Assembly: GCA_964520375.1 (NCBI GenBank)
Contig: CAZFNQ010000022.1
Location: 1 to 8,045 of the forward strand
Direction of reading: 5' to 3'
Source: CAZFNQ01 sp964520375
Lineage (GTDB): Bacteria; Patescibacteriota; Saccharimonadia; Saccharimonadales; JANWIN01
DNA: 8,045 nucleotides
Part shown: positions 1 to 5,520 of the stretch, piece after piece
Position numbering within the stretch: position 1 is the first letter of the stretch
How the letters are laid out: every line of letters begins with the position of its first letter
Translations under genes and position numbers: made by a program
The notes under the pieces: generated by a model
Told to the model about the DNA's origin: nothing
Database searches by the model: none
The model's input: only the letters and a program-made list of their open reading frames with translations

Positions 1-2
1 TG

Positions 3-404
3 GCTCATCAGGCCAGTGCGGCCCAACCTATAACCACAATAGAGAAGTTTGATAATACATTCACTTTTGATTGCCCCCAAGGATTTACAGCAATTGAGCA
101 TTACGTTGGCAGCGAAACCATTCGTCGGTTTAGCAACGGCGCACAGCAAGCCGCAGAACGTGTTAATGCAACCTTTACAAATTCTGTAAGTGGCCTGTCC
201 TTAAGTTCAGAAACACCCTTCTTGTACAAATTTACCCCCACTACAGTTACTGTTGTTGGTGCAACCTTCCGATTAAATAAGCCCGGCCAAGGCGTTATAT
301 CACTTGATGCTGGACGGGCGGTATACGACGCTCAAACTGGTGAAGTAATTTTTGACAGCGGTCCATCTGACGCCCAGCTCAACATTTGTACAGTATTAGA
401 ATAA
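3..404 (+). CDS. Partial secreted protein of unknown function (C-terminal 133 residues)
   Basis: The reading frame is open from the left edge to a TAA at 402-404, so only the C-terminal part is present; the start is outside the window. The first visible residues (AHQASAAQP) look like the end of a signal peptide with an Ala-X-Ala cleavage site, so little may be missing. The mature part is Thr/Phe/Gly-rich and predicted beta-strand rich. It has one Cys near the start (in TFDCPQGF) and one near the end (LNICTVLE), spaced as for a disulfide closing the domain. The order FxCP near the N-terminus, a central PGQG followed by LDAGR, a TGEV stretch, then a terminal Cys four residues from the end recalls a family of small secreted proteins of Actinobacteria; that match is from memory. 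It is the only + strand gene and is convergent with the next one. An internal TTG at 222 is not a credible start. Confidence 0.7.
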   Translation, partial: AHQASAAQPITTIEKFDNTFTFDCPQGFTAIEHYVGSETIRRFSNGAQQAAERVNATFTNSVSGLSLSSETPFLYKFTPTTVTVVGATFRLNKPGQGVISLDAGRAVYDAQTGEVIFDSGPSDAQLNICTVLE

Positions 405-426
405 TATTTGTTATAATTTGCAGCTG

Positions 427-449
427 TCAGTAAACTGAACTAGTTAAAC
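427..449. repeat. Short repeat, copy 1 (pairs with 1435-1456)
   Basis: Contains AACTGAACTA (433-442), which recurs at 1440-1449. The surrounding 22-23 bases align with one substitution and three single-base indels. Each copy sits at the 3' end of a minus-strand gene (stops at 449 and 1452). No convincing terminator hairpin is seen in this convergent gap (405-448). Confidence 0.45.
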
Positions 450-844
450 TATTTAGACTTAGCTTTCATTGCTTTAAGACTTGCTTTCACGAGCTTCACA
501 ACAAGTGTCACAGGGATTTCTTTATCTATTGGAAAGCTAACAATGGCTGTTGTTGTCGGGTAACTTACAAGTTCCTCTTTGTGCTCTTTTATTACCGGCG
601 GCCATACATGCAGACGCACAAACGGATCCTTAAAACTGAACCATACAAACATACCGTTATACGCGTAATTTCCCCCATAAAAATAACCCGGCATTTGAAA
701 GTAGCTAACCGTCTCAACAGCGTCGGGCGCAACTTGTCTTATTGCCGCCCGGATACTTTTCAATTTATCTTGGACTTCTTTTGGGCAATTGGTTATATAC
801 TCATCTACGCCGCCTGGTTTAATTTCAGTTTTCTTTTTTGCCAT
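449..844 (-). CDS. DUF1801 / YdhG-like small cytoplasmic protein
   Basis: 131 residues, a normal full length for DUF1801 (YdhG/YobT-like, frataxin-like alpha/beta fold, sometimes annotated as iron chaperone). Family features seen: VDEYI near residue 13 followed by a helix with KEVQDKLKSIRAAIRQVAPDA (22-42), the SYFQMPGYFYGG stretch (47-58) matching the usual SYGMPAF segment, an aromatic core strand (MFVWFSFKD, 65-73), and the C-terminal SFPIDKEIP (103-111) followed by a helix. The molecular role of the family is not firmly established, and iron binding should not be assumed. The ATG at 842-844 is supported by a Shine-Dalgarno AAGGAT (851-856) eight bases upstream, so this start is well placed. 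The tail is Lys-rich. It is the last gene of three small minus-strand genes in an accessory patch; the 51-base gap upstream holds a repeat. Confident on family, not on function. Confidence 0.85.
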   Translation of the reverse strand: MAKKKTEIKPGGVDEYITNCPKEVQDKLKSIRAAIRQVAPDAVETVSYFQMPGYFYGGNYAYNGMFVWFSFKDPFVRLHVWPPVIKEHKEELVSYPTTTAIVSFPIDKEIPVTLVVKLVKASLKAMKAKSK

Positions 845-855
845 TTAAAAATCCT

Positions 856-915
856 TGGTGCAGCGCAATCTACAGTGTTAGAACTTTGTTTATCGCTACT
901 CGTTAATATTATGTT
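856..915. repeat. Degenerate direct repeat, copy A (pairs with 1401-1453)
   Basis: Bases 856-884 align without gaps to 1401-1429 with 21 of 29 identities, starting with an exact TGGTGCAG. Further along, the same order of words continues: CGCTACTC at 894-901 and 1429-1436, then TATGTT at 910-915 and 1448-1453, with extra bases in copy A. The two copies bracket the membrane-protein gene. Copy A includes the last codons of that gene, and copy B just reaches the stop of the gene upstream of it. Confidence 0.55.
877..893. repeat. Inverted repeat, left arm (with 1364-1380)
   Basis: The 17 bases here match the reverse complement of 1364-1380 at 15 positions, including a 10-base exact core GTTAGAACTT (877-886 against 1371-1380). 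The arms lie just outside the 896-1348 gene on both sides, like terminal inverted repeats of a roughly 504-bp unit. No transposase is present. Confidence 0.5.
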
Positions 916-1348
916 GCGAAAACCTCAAATACAAATTGTAGATAAAAGGGAGAGCTGCGGTCAGGCCCAAAATTATCCATAAATTTCTATGCAATCTAGC
1001 TCCTGGCGATTGTAAATAAGCTGAATCTGTCAGCCAGCCAGTTGCAAGTTTCCCTCTTTCTACTAAGTTTTTAGTTATAGTATCCCAAATCAGCATAAAT
1101 AAGGCGGGCGCAATTAAAATCCAAGCGATATCAGCAAATAATTTTCTTTTATTTAATGCGTAAAGTAGACCAAATAAAATTAGACCAGTGACCCCTGCAA
1201 AAATCAAACCTCCAACGACTGCATCATGACGAGTTTCACTTGGGTCGTAATAACTTCCTAAACTTCTGGTAAATCCATTCCAGATTTTTACTAATACGAA
1301 AATTACTGATAATATCGACGCAATTACTAGTAGAGTTTTGTTTTTCAT
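896..1348 (-). CDS. Small four-helix membrane protein, unknown family
   Basis: 150 residues, not recognised. Four hydrophobic segments are clear: about 5-23, 44-65, 72-91 and 122-141. Between TM1 and TM2 lies a polar loop with YYDPSETRHD; between TM3 and TM4 a longer loop (about 92-121) with ERGK and a Tyr/Arg-rich part. Lys/Arg residues at the N-terminus (MKNK) and in the short TM2-TM3 loop (NKRK, 66-69) suggest both face the cytoplasm by the positive-inside rule. The ATG at 1346-1348 has no good Shine-Dalgarno; the upstream bases are AT-rich. Base composition is clearly more AT-rich than in the ribosomal-protein genes of the window, and the gene is bracketed by an inverted repeat and by a degenerate direct repeat, so acquisition or rearrangement is plausible. 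The ORF is unbroken and looks intact. Function cannot be assigned. Confidence 0.7.
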   Translation of the reverse strand: MKNKTLLVIASILSVIFVLVKIWNGFTRSLGSYYDPSETRHDAVVGGLIFAGVTGLILFGLLYALNKRKLFADIAWILIAPALFMLIWDTITKNLVERGKLATGWLTDSAYLQSPGARLHRNLWIILGLTAALPFIYNLYLRFSQHNINE

Positions 1349-1363
1349 TTACAATCTAATTTT

Positions 1364-1380
1364 ATCAACTAAGTTCTAAC
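1364..1380. repeat. Inverted repeat, right arm (with 877-893)
   Basis: Right arm of the inverted repeat around the membrane-protein gene; exact core AAGTTCTAAC at 1371-1380. It lies 15 bases upstream of the gene's ATG, so it could also overlap that gene's promoter. Confidence 0.5.
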
Positions 1381-1400
1381 GTACCTAATGCTCTTCTCCG

Positions 1401-1453
1401 TGGTGCAGTGTAGTCTACGAAGTAGGAACGCTACTCAATAACTGAACTATGTT
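1401..1453. repeat. Degenerate direct repeat, copy B (pairs with 856-915)
   Basis: Second copy of the 856-915 repeat, filling much of the 103-base gap 1349-1451. It starts with TGGTGCAG, the same 8-mer found at 1807-1814, where it is the acceptor end plus CCA of tRNA-Tyr (CTGCACCA on the minus strand). It also contains a small 4-bp hairpin CTACGAAGTAG at 1415-1425. Confidence 0.55.
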
Positions 1454-1456
1454 AAC
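1435..1456. repeat. Short repeat, copy 2 (pairs with 427-449)
   Basis: Contains AACTGAACTA at 1440-1449 as in copy 1 and overlaps the stop codon of the 1452-1766 gene and the end of degenerate repeat B. Confidence 0.45.
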
Positions 1457-1766
1457 CACGCCCAATGACTTGAATTCTTCCGTATGTAGGATCAATGATC
1501 ATTTTATATCTTTCACTTGTTTCCCAAAGGTCTTGTCTGCGACGCACCTCTTCAATAGTTATGCCATCACGTAGACCATTGTGAACACGTTCCGAGAAAT
1601 CGGCATTCATGCTTGCGACTCTAGACTCTAGCTCGTCTTGCCAGCTAGATATTAATGGTCTGTCGGATTGCTGCAAGTAGTCTAGGCTTTCAGCTAAAAG
1701 CAGATCATCAGGGAGACCTCTAAATCTATCCAACTCAGTCTGTATAACTTGATATTCTGGATTCAT
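1452..1766 (-). CDS. Hypothetical 104-residue soluble protein
   Basis: Not recognised. The frame is open further upstream to 1883, but those codons run through the tRNA-Tyr gene, so the internal ATG at 1764-1766 (MNPEYQ) is taken as the start. There is no Shine-Dalgarno. Instead a promoter (TTGACT, 17 bases, TTTAAT) ends seven bases before this ATG, so the mRNA would be leaderless, which supports the choice. The product is mostly helical and charged with no membrane segment or signal peptide: LPDDLLLAESLDYLQQ (18-33), then a helix with WQDELESRVASM, then ITIEEVRRRQDLWETSERYK, ending in the strand-like YGRIQVIGRG. It lies directly downstream of the tRNA-Tyr gene. It could be a phage- or island-derived orphan; nothing in the sequence gives a function. 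Confidence 0.6.
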   Translation of the reverse strand: MNPEYQVIQTELDRFRGLPDDLLLAESLDYLQQSDRPLISSWQDELESRVASMNADFSERVHNGLRDGITIEEVRRRQDLWETSERYKMIIDPTYGRIQVIGRG

Positions 1767-1773
1767 ATAGTAT

Positions 1774-1802
1774 ATTAAACTAGGTATATAATTATAAGTC
1801 AA
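1774..1802 (-). promoter_or_regulatory. Promoter for the 104-aa gene (leaderless)
   Basis: On the minus strand: -35 TTGACT (1797-1802), 17-base spacer, -10 TTTAAT (1774-1779). The expected start of transcription coincides with the A of the ATG at 1766. The -35 begins five bases beyond the CCA end of tRNA-Tyr. Confidence 0.5.
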
Positions 1803-1806
1803 ATCT

Positions 1807-1892
1807 TGGTGCAGGGAGAGGGATTCGAACCCCCGAAGGCGAATGCCAGTTGATTTACAGTCAACCGTGTTTGACCGCTTCACTATCCCTGC
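1807..1892 (-). tRNA. tRNA-Tyr (anticodon GUA)
   Basis: Acceptor stem GCAGGGA (5' end at 1892) pairs with TCCCTGC, followed by discriminator A and an encoded CCA (1807-1809). The anticodon stem-loop GTTGA-CTGTAAA-TCAAC carries GTA. A long variable arm marks a class II tRNA, as expected for bacterial tRNA-Tyr. The T arm has loop TTCGAAT with a 5-bp stem that includes one G-T pair. Length is 86 bases with CCA. It follows tRNA-Thr after a single base, so the two are surely co-transcribed and processed. No terminator hairpin is seen downstream, so transcription may continue into the 104-aa gene. Confidence 0.97.
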
Positions 1893-1893
1893 C

Positions 1894-1969
1894 TGGAGCC
1901 GACGAGCGGAGTCGAACCGCTGACCCGCTGTTTACAAAACAGCCGCTCTGGCCACTGAGCTACGTCGGC
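1894..1969 (-). tRNA. tRNA-Thr (anticodon UGU)
   Basis: Acceptor stem GCCGACG (5' end at 1969) pairs with CGTCGGC, discriminator T, encoded CCA at 1894-1896; 76 bases. The D arm has TAGCTCAGT, the anticodon loop is TTTGTAA with anticodon TGT between GCTGT and ACAGC, and the T loop is TTCGACT. It decodes ACA and, by wobble, other ACN codons. First gene of the tRNA-Thr/tRNA-Tyr pair. Confidence 0.97.
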
Positions 1970-1989
1970 GCATTGGAATTAACTGCCGT

Positions 1990-2018
1990 AGTGTAGCAAA
2001 ACAGAGGTCAAATAACAA
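1990..2018 (-). promoter_or_regulatory. Promoter of the tRNA-Thr/tRNA-Tyr pair
   Basis: Minus strand -35 TTGTTA (2013-2018), 17-base spacer, -10 TACACT (1990-1995), with the expected start near 1983, about 14 bases before the tRNA-Thr 5' end. The -35 lies within the last codons of the TPR gene, so tRNA synthesis can be separate from that gene. Confidence 0.5.
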
Positions 2019-2661
2019 CTCGGCGGGGGCGCAGGACACGCTTACGCCGGCCAGACGGAACGACTAATTTTGTTAATTTATCCTTTAATTGGTCTGCTTC
2101 TGGAGCCATACCTCTTTCCTCATAAGCCTTAATTAGAAGATGGAAGGTCTCCTTATTGGGCTCTAGCTCAACGGCCCGCTCAAGTTCGCGTAGTACCAAC
2201 TTGTCATTACCTAGTTTTTCCTGGACTTTTGCGTAGGCTATATGACGAGCAGCCAATTCTTCTTCGAGTTTAAGCGCTTGTTCAAAGGCGATGGCAGCCT
2301 TGGCATAATTCTCTGTTTCGTAGTAAATAAGCCCCAGGTTATGTAAGCTTGACGGTGTTGGTTCTATACTAGAGGCAATTTCAAAGCAATCGATGGCATC
2401 TTTATATTCTTTTTGTTTGGCGTATAAAATGCCTAGACGGTTATAAGCGGCAGCATTACGCTCATCAATTTTAAGAATTGTCAGCAAGGCTTTTTCGGCT
2501 CTAAGAAACCTATTTTCACGCATACCTTGGTGAGCGATGTCCCATAGCTTACCCATCTTGTCGCTAATTCTGCGCGGCAGGTAGGAGAGCTCCTCGTCGC
2601 GGATTTTAGCACTTCTGACTGCCAACAAACCGAAGCCTAGGACAAGTGCAAGTTCGTACAT
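2008..2661 (-). CDS. Membrane-anchored TPR-repeat protein
   Basis: 217 residues. A short hydrophobic N-terminal segment (about 2-16, YELALVLGFGLLAV) is followed by basic residues, as for a single membrane anchor with the rest in the cytoplasm. Then come about four tetratricopeptide repeats at roughly 39-72, 73-106, 107-140 and 141-174; the clearest have the A-Y-x-x-L-G/A-x-x-Y pattern (AAYNRLGILYAKQKEY, SLHNLGLIYYETENY) and end with E-P or a similar turn. TPRs form helical pairs that bind other proteins or peptides; the partner cannot be read here. The C-terminus is strongly basic (GRRKRVLRPRR), which could bind nucleic acid or lipid head groups. The ATG at 2659-2661 has no good Shine-Dalgarno but a TATAAT lies eight bases upstream, so it probably has its own, nearly leaderless transcript. 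It ends 38 bases before tRNA-Thr. Family assignment is firm, function unknown. Confidence 0.88.
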   Translation of the reverse strand: MYELALVLGFGLLAVRSAKIRDEELSYLPRRISDKMGKLWDIAHQGMRENRFLRAEKALLTILKIDERNAAAYNRLGILYAKQKEYKDAIDCFEIASSIEPTPSSLHNLGLIYYETENYAKAAIAFEQALKLEEELAARHIAYAKVQEKLGNDKLVLRELERAVELEPNKETFHLLIKAYEERGMAPEADQLKDKLTKLVVPSGRRKRVLRPRRVVI

Positions 2662-2669
2662 GTTTAATT

Positions 2670-2675
2670 ATTATA
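2670..2675 (-). promoter_or_regulatory. -10 box for the TPR gene
   Basis: A perfect TATAAT on the minus strand, eight bases before the ATG at 2661. No good -35 is seen at 16-18 bases, so this rests on the -10 and the position only. The transcript would have a leader of about one base. Confidence 0.4.
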
Positions 2676-2693
2676 CCCGACTATTGCAAAGCG

Positions 2694-3563
2694 TTATAAA
2701 TTAAGTAGAAGGTTAGTTAGGAGAAGTTTAGGATTGGGGTTTTTTAGTAAATAACTTTGGGTCTCAATAACAGAGCTGAGCGACTTATGCCATCTTTTAA
2801 TAAGCTTGGTATCGTCCTTTTCGCTGGCCTGGACTAAACCAGCTTGGCAAAGTGTTTCTAGTGCCTTGAGCAACTGGGCTATTTGGCTTTTTTGCTTGAC
2901 CAGATTGTCTACCTGAGTTAACCGCTCAAACTTGGGCATCACCAGTAGTTGTTTAGCCAAGTCTATATTTTCTACAAGTTGGTTATCGGTTGAGTCTTCT
3001 ATTAACAAGGAATGCATTAATCCAATCCGGCCATCGCTAATATAAAAAGCTCGCAGTATATCGGCCGATTTAAATCCCTGTTTAGCAAAATAATCAGAGA
3101 GTACTTGTAGGTTTAGCGGTTTAACATGTATTAGTTGGGCGCGGGAGCGGATAGTTGGCAATAAGGCGGTAATATTAGTGGTCGTTAGTAGCACTACCGT
3201 GTCTGTTGGGGGCTCCTCAAGTAGTTTTAAGAAGGCATTTTGGGCTTCAATGGTTAAGTTCTCAGCCCCATCTATGCTTAAAATACGTCTAATTGGTTTA
3301 TCGCCTAGCGTCTTAAGCTTCATAAACTGCTGAGCCCGGCGAATCTCATCAATAGAAATTGAATTATTAACAGCTTCAATGCGTAACAGATGCGCTCTGT
3401 TCAGGGCGTCTTCGTCAACCTCCAATATTCCAGCTGCTATATAGTCGCTTAGGGAATGTTTGCCTGAACCTTCAAACCCTTCAATTATTAGCGCATGAGC
3501 TGGTAAAGTCAGAAAATCTGTAACTTGCTTCTGGGTGTCGTCGTGCAAAAGTAAATCGCTCAT
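2694..3563 (-). CDS. holB: DNA polymerase III clamp-loader subunit, delta'-like (HolB)
   Basis: 289 residues, AAA+ ATPase of the replicative clamp loader, which opens the sliding clamp and places it on primed DNA together with DnaX and delta. Seen: a P-loop GFEGSGKHS (29-37), a Walker B region RRILSIDGAENL (92-103), the typical helix AQNAFLKLLEEPP (107-119), strand VVLLTTTN (sensor 1) and TIRSRA (137-142), which corresponds to the SRC arginine-finger motif with Cys replaced by Ala. The P-loop has His after Lys in place of Thr/Ser, so ATP binding may be weak, as is known for delta' of some bacteria. The four-Cys zinc module found in many delta' and DnaX proteins is absent. Length suits delta' (about 300-330), not DnaX. 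The ATG at 3561-3563 starts two bases after the stop of the upstream gene, with AGG in its end as a weak Shine-Dalgarno. A short DnaX-like paralogue is the main alternative. Confidence 0.85.
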   Translation of the reverse strand: MSDLLLHDDTQKQVTDFLTLPAHALIIEGFEGSGKHSLSDYIAAGILEVDEDALNRAHLLRIEAVNNSISIDEIRRAQQFMKLKTLGDKPIRRILSIDGAENLTIEAQNAFLKLLEEPPTDTVVLLTTTNITALLPTIRSRAQLIHVKPLNLQVLSDYFAKQGFKSADILRAFYISDGRIGLMHSLLIEDSTDNQLVENIDLAKQLLVMPKFERLTQVDNLVKQKSQIAQLLKALETLCQAGLVQASEKDDTKLIKRWHKSLSSVIETQSYLLKNPNPKLLLTNLLLNL

Positions 3564-3565
3564 AT

Positions 3566-4429
3566 CTAACCTGTTATCTTATTAAATTCTTTTGGCAATG
3601 CGGCCTCAAATGTTCGCCGTTGGTGGCTTGGTAGAGTCAATTCCAGTGATAGGGCGTGTAAATATAGTCTGTTGGCTGGTTCGCCGCCGTAAAGGTTGTC
3701 ACCAATAATCGGATGGCCAAGTTGTTTTAAGTGCACGCGCAGTTGATGAGTCCGGCCGGTTTGAGGTGTAAGCTTCACTAAACTGTAATTGTCGTTACTT
3801 TTTAGGGTCTCGTAGACCGTAGTGGCCGGTTTACCTGTTGTTCCCACTCGGAAAGTTTGAGGATGCTTTGGATTTCTTTCAATCGGCATATCAATAATGG
3901 CTTCGGCTGGCTCTAGACTACCTTTAATGATGGCTAGATAAACCTTTTTAACTTTCCTGGTAGAAAACTGCTTTTGCAACCATGACAAGGCGTTTTCGGT
4001 CTTGGCGCAAATCATAACCCCAGAAGTCCCTCTGTCCAAGCGGTGTACAATTCCCTCCCTATTTGATGTTCCATTGCTTGTAATATGTCGACTTAGCCAG
4101 GTTGCGACCGTCGGCTCTGGGTTAAATGCGCCTTTGGAGTGGGATAATAATCCAGTCGGCTTGTCTATAACAACGCAGTCATCATCCTCGTATAAGATCG
4201 GTAAATCAATTGTGGCGACATTGCCAAATTTGTTTAGATTATAGTCAATACCGACCTTATCTTTAGTTCGCAGTCTGTATCCAGCTTTGGCTGGTTGGTC
4301 ATTGACCAAGATTTTGCTACGGTCGCATAGCTTTTGGACAAAGGCCCGGCTTAGCTGGGGCAATTGCTCGACTATAAACACATCTAATCGTTTTTTACTG
4401 TCCTCAACACTAGCTGTAAACAGTCTCAC
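3566..4429 (-). CDS. RluA-family pseudouridine synthase (RluD-like)
   Basis: 287 residues. It converts specific uridines of RNA, usually 23S rRNA, to pseudouridine. The N-terminal S4 RNA-binding domain is at about 12-60 (KRLDVFIVEQLPQLSRAFVQ ... KILVNDQPA). The catalytic domain contains the family motif HRLDRGTSG (129-137), with Asp132 as the expected nucleophile, and the second motif GRTHQLRVH (225-233) followed by HPIIGDNLYG (239-248). S4 plus catalytic domain is the RluC/RluD arrangement; which uridine is modified cannot be told, so no symbol is given. Its GTG start (4427-4429) overlaps the TGA of trpS by four bases (GTGA), and AAGG lies about six bases upstream, so translation is coupled to trpS. 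It is shorter than E. coli RluD (326) but complete in its motifs. Confidence 0.92.
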   Translation of the reverse strand: MRLFTASVEDSKKRLDVFIVEQLPQLSRAFVQKLCDRSKILVNDQPAKAGYRLRTKDKVGIDYNLNKFGNVATIDLPILYEDDDCVVIDKPTGLLSHSKGAFNPEPTVATWLSRHITSNGTSNREGIVHRLDRGTSGVMICAKTENALSWLQKQFSTRKVKKVYLAIIKGSLEPAEAIIDMPIERNPKHPQTFRVGTTGKPATTVYETLKSNDNYSLVKLTPQTGRTHQLRVHLKQLGHPIIGDNLYGGEPANRLYLHALSLELTLPSHQRRTFEAALPKEFNKITG

Positions 4430-5457
4430 GCTGGCCTTAGTCCCACCGCCTTTTGGACTTTTAGTAAGGTGTCACTGGCAATTTCATTCATGCTCGCTTC
4501 ATCTTGTTCTACTTTACTGAGCAAGTTCGATTCACCGACATCGTCTAATTTAGCTTGTAGATCCGTTAGAAAATCTTTGACGTGGTCAGCAACGTGCTGT
4601 TTTAGATGAGCGTAGTTGGTTTTGCCTTCGCATTCGGCGACAACCTCAGTCAGCGGTCTTTTCGACAGCAAGGCTAGAATTTGCAGAAGGTTGCTTATGC
4701 CGGGTTGTTTGGCCCAATCTAGATGAATAGAACCAATGGAGTCGGTTGTAGCGCTCATTACCTTTTTAGCCGCTTCAGACGGCTTATCGCTGAGCATAAT
4801 TGTGCCGGCTGGATCTTCAACACTTTTACTCATCTTTTTATCCGGGTTTCGCAGAGAGCGAATTCGTAGACTACTTCGATCGGTAAAGGCAAGTTGTTTG
4901 CTCCAGTCTTCTGGCACGGTAAAGACATCTCCGAATTTGTTATTCATACGTGTAGCCAGATCACGGGTAAGTTCTAAGTGCTGTTTTTGATCGTCACCAA
5001 GCGGTATATATTTTGCGCCGTAGAGTAGTATATCGGCTGCCATCAGGACGGGATAATTAAATTGGCCGACACTAACGCTATCACTACCTATTTTTTTAGA
5101 CTTATCTTTGAATTCAATCATGCGAGCCGCTTCGCCGAAATATGTGAAGCAATCAAGTATCCAGGCTAATTCGCTGTGAGCGGGTATGTAGCTTTGGCGG
5201 TAAATAAAAGTGTCAGGGTTATTAACGTCAAGACCTGAGGCCACAAAGACCTTAAGATTGTCGATGGTGTTTTGATAGAGCTTGCCATGGTCAATAGGAG
5301 TGGTGAAACTATGCAGATCCGGCACAAACATATTGACGCGGTAGTCACCGGCGTGTTTTTTTTGCAGATTGACCATTGGCATAATAGCACCCAGGTAATT
5401 ACCTAAGTGAAACTCACTATTAGCCCGTAGCCCCGTTAATATTACCGGTTTAGTCAT
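4426..5457 (-). CDS. trpS: Tryptophanyl-tRNA synthetase
   Basis: Class I aminoacyl-tRNA synthetase that charges tRNA-Trp; cytoplasmic, essential. From the chosen ATG it has 343 residues, close to the usual 330-340. Seen: the N-terminal TGLRANSEFHLGN (8-20), with FHLGN as the HIGH motif; PVLMAADILLY around 136-146; the TrpRS signature GDDQKQHLELTRDLA (154-168); and KKMSKS (207-212) for the KMSKS loop. The frame stays open to a TTG at 5490, but ATG 5455-5457 is preferred: it has AAAGG about five bases upstream, starts right at the conserved beta-strand (KPVILTG), and a TATAAT at 5468-5473 would start transcription downstream of the TTG. It is the first gene of an apparent trpS, RluA-family, holB operon joined by a 4-base overlap and a 2-base gap. 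The stretch around 250-330 is a normal helical anticodon-binding region. Confidence 0.96.
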   Translation of the reverse strand: MTKPVILTGLRANSEFHLGNYLGAIMPMVNLQKKHAGDYRVNMFVPDLHSFTTPIDHGKLYQNTIDNLKVFVASGLDVNNPDTFIYRQSYIPAHSELAWILDCFTYFGEAARMIEFKDKSKKIGSDSVSVGQFNYPVLMAADILLYGAKYIPLGDDQKQHLELTRDLATRMNNKFGDVFTVPEDWSKQLAFTDRSSLRIRSLRNPDKKMSKSVEDPAGTIMLSDKPSEAAKKVMSATTDSIGSIHLDWAKQPGISNLLQILALLSKRPLTEVVAECEGKTNYAHLKQHVADHVKDFLTDLQAKLDDVGESNLLSKVEQDEASMNEIASDTLLKVQKAVGLRPA

Positions 5458-5462
5458 AGTCG

Positions 5463-5473
5463 CCTTTATTATA
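5463..5473 (-). promoter_or_regulatory. -10 box and Shine-Dalgarno that set the trpS start
   Basis: Minus strand TATAAT (5468-5473) directly followed by AAAGG (5463-5467) and, five bases on, the ATG at 5457. If the -10 is used, the mRNA starts near 5461, so the AAAGG would serve only transcripts coming from upstream. A weak TTAGAA lies 17 bases upstream as a possible -35. Confidence 0.4.
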
Positions 5474-5520
5474 TATTGTTTGGCTGACAATTCTAAGCTG
5501 CTTGGTCGTCTTTAATAAGT

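Noticed and set aside
405..448. TATAAT-containing TTATAAT at 411-417 as a promoter on the + strand
   Set aside because: No + strand gene follows and there is no -35 at the right distance; it is an AT-rich gap between convergent genes.
581..982. + strand ORF of 133 residues across the DUF1801 gene
   Set aside because: It is antisense to a recognisable DUF1801 protein and to the end of the membrane-protein gene; no ribosome-binding site was noted.
856..1429. Integron attC sites around the small genes
   Set aside because: GTTAGAAC/GTTCTAAC resemble attC core boxes, but GTTRRRY/RYYYAAC is not satisfied in the right order, no L boxes pair, and no IntI is present.
1767..1883. N-terminal extension of the 104-aa gene from an ATG at 1883
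   Set aside because: These codons translate the tRNA-Tyr gene; the promoter at 1774-1802 and the ATG at 1766 give a consistent shorter start.
5458..5490. Upstream TTG start of trpS at 5490
   Set aside because: Adds 11 non-conserved residues, lies upstream of the likely transcription start, and the ATG at 5457 has AAAGG at the right distance.
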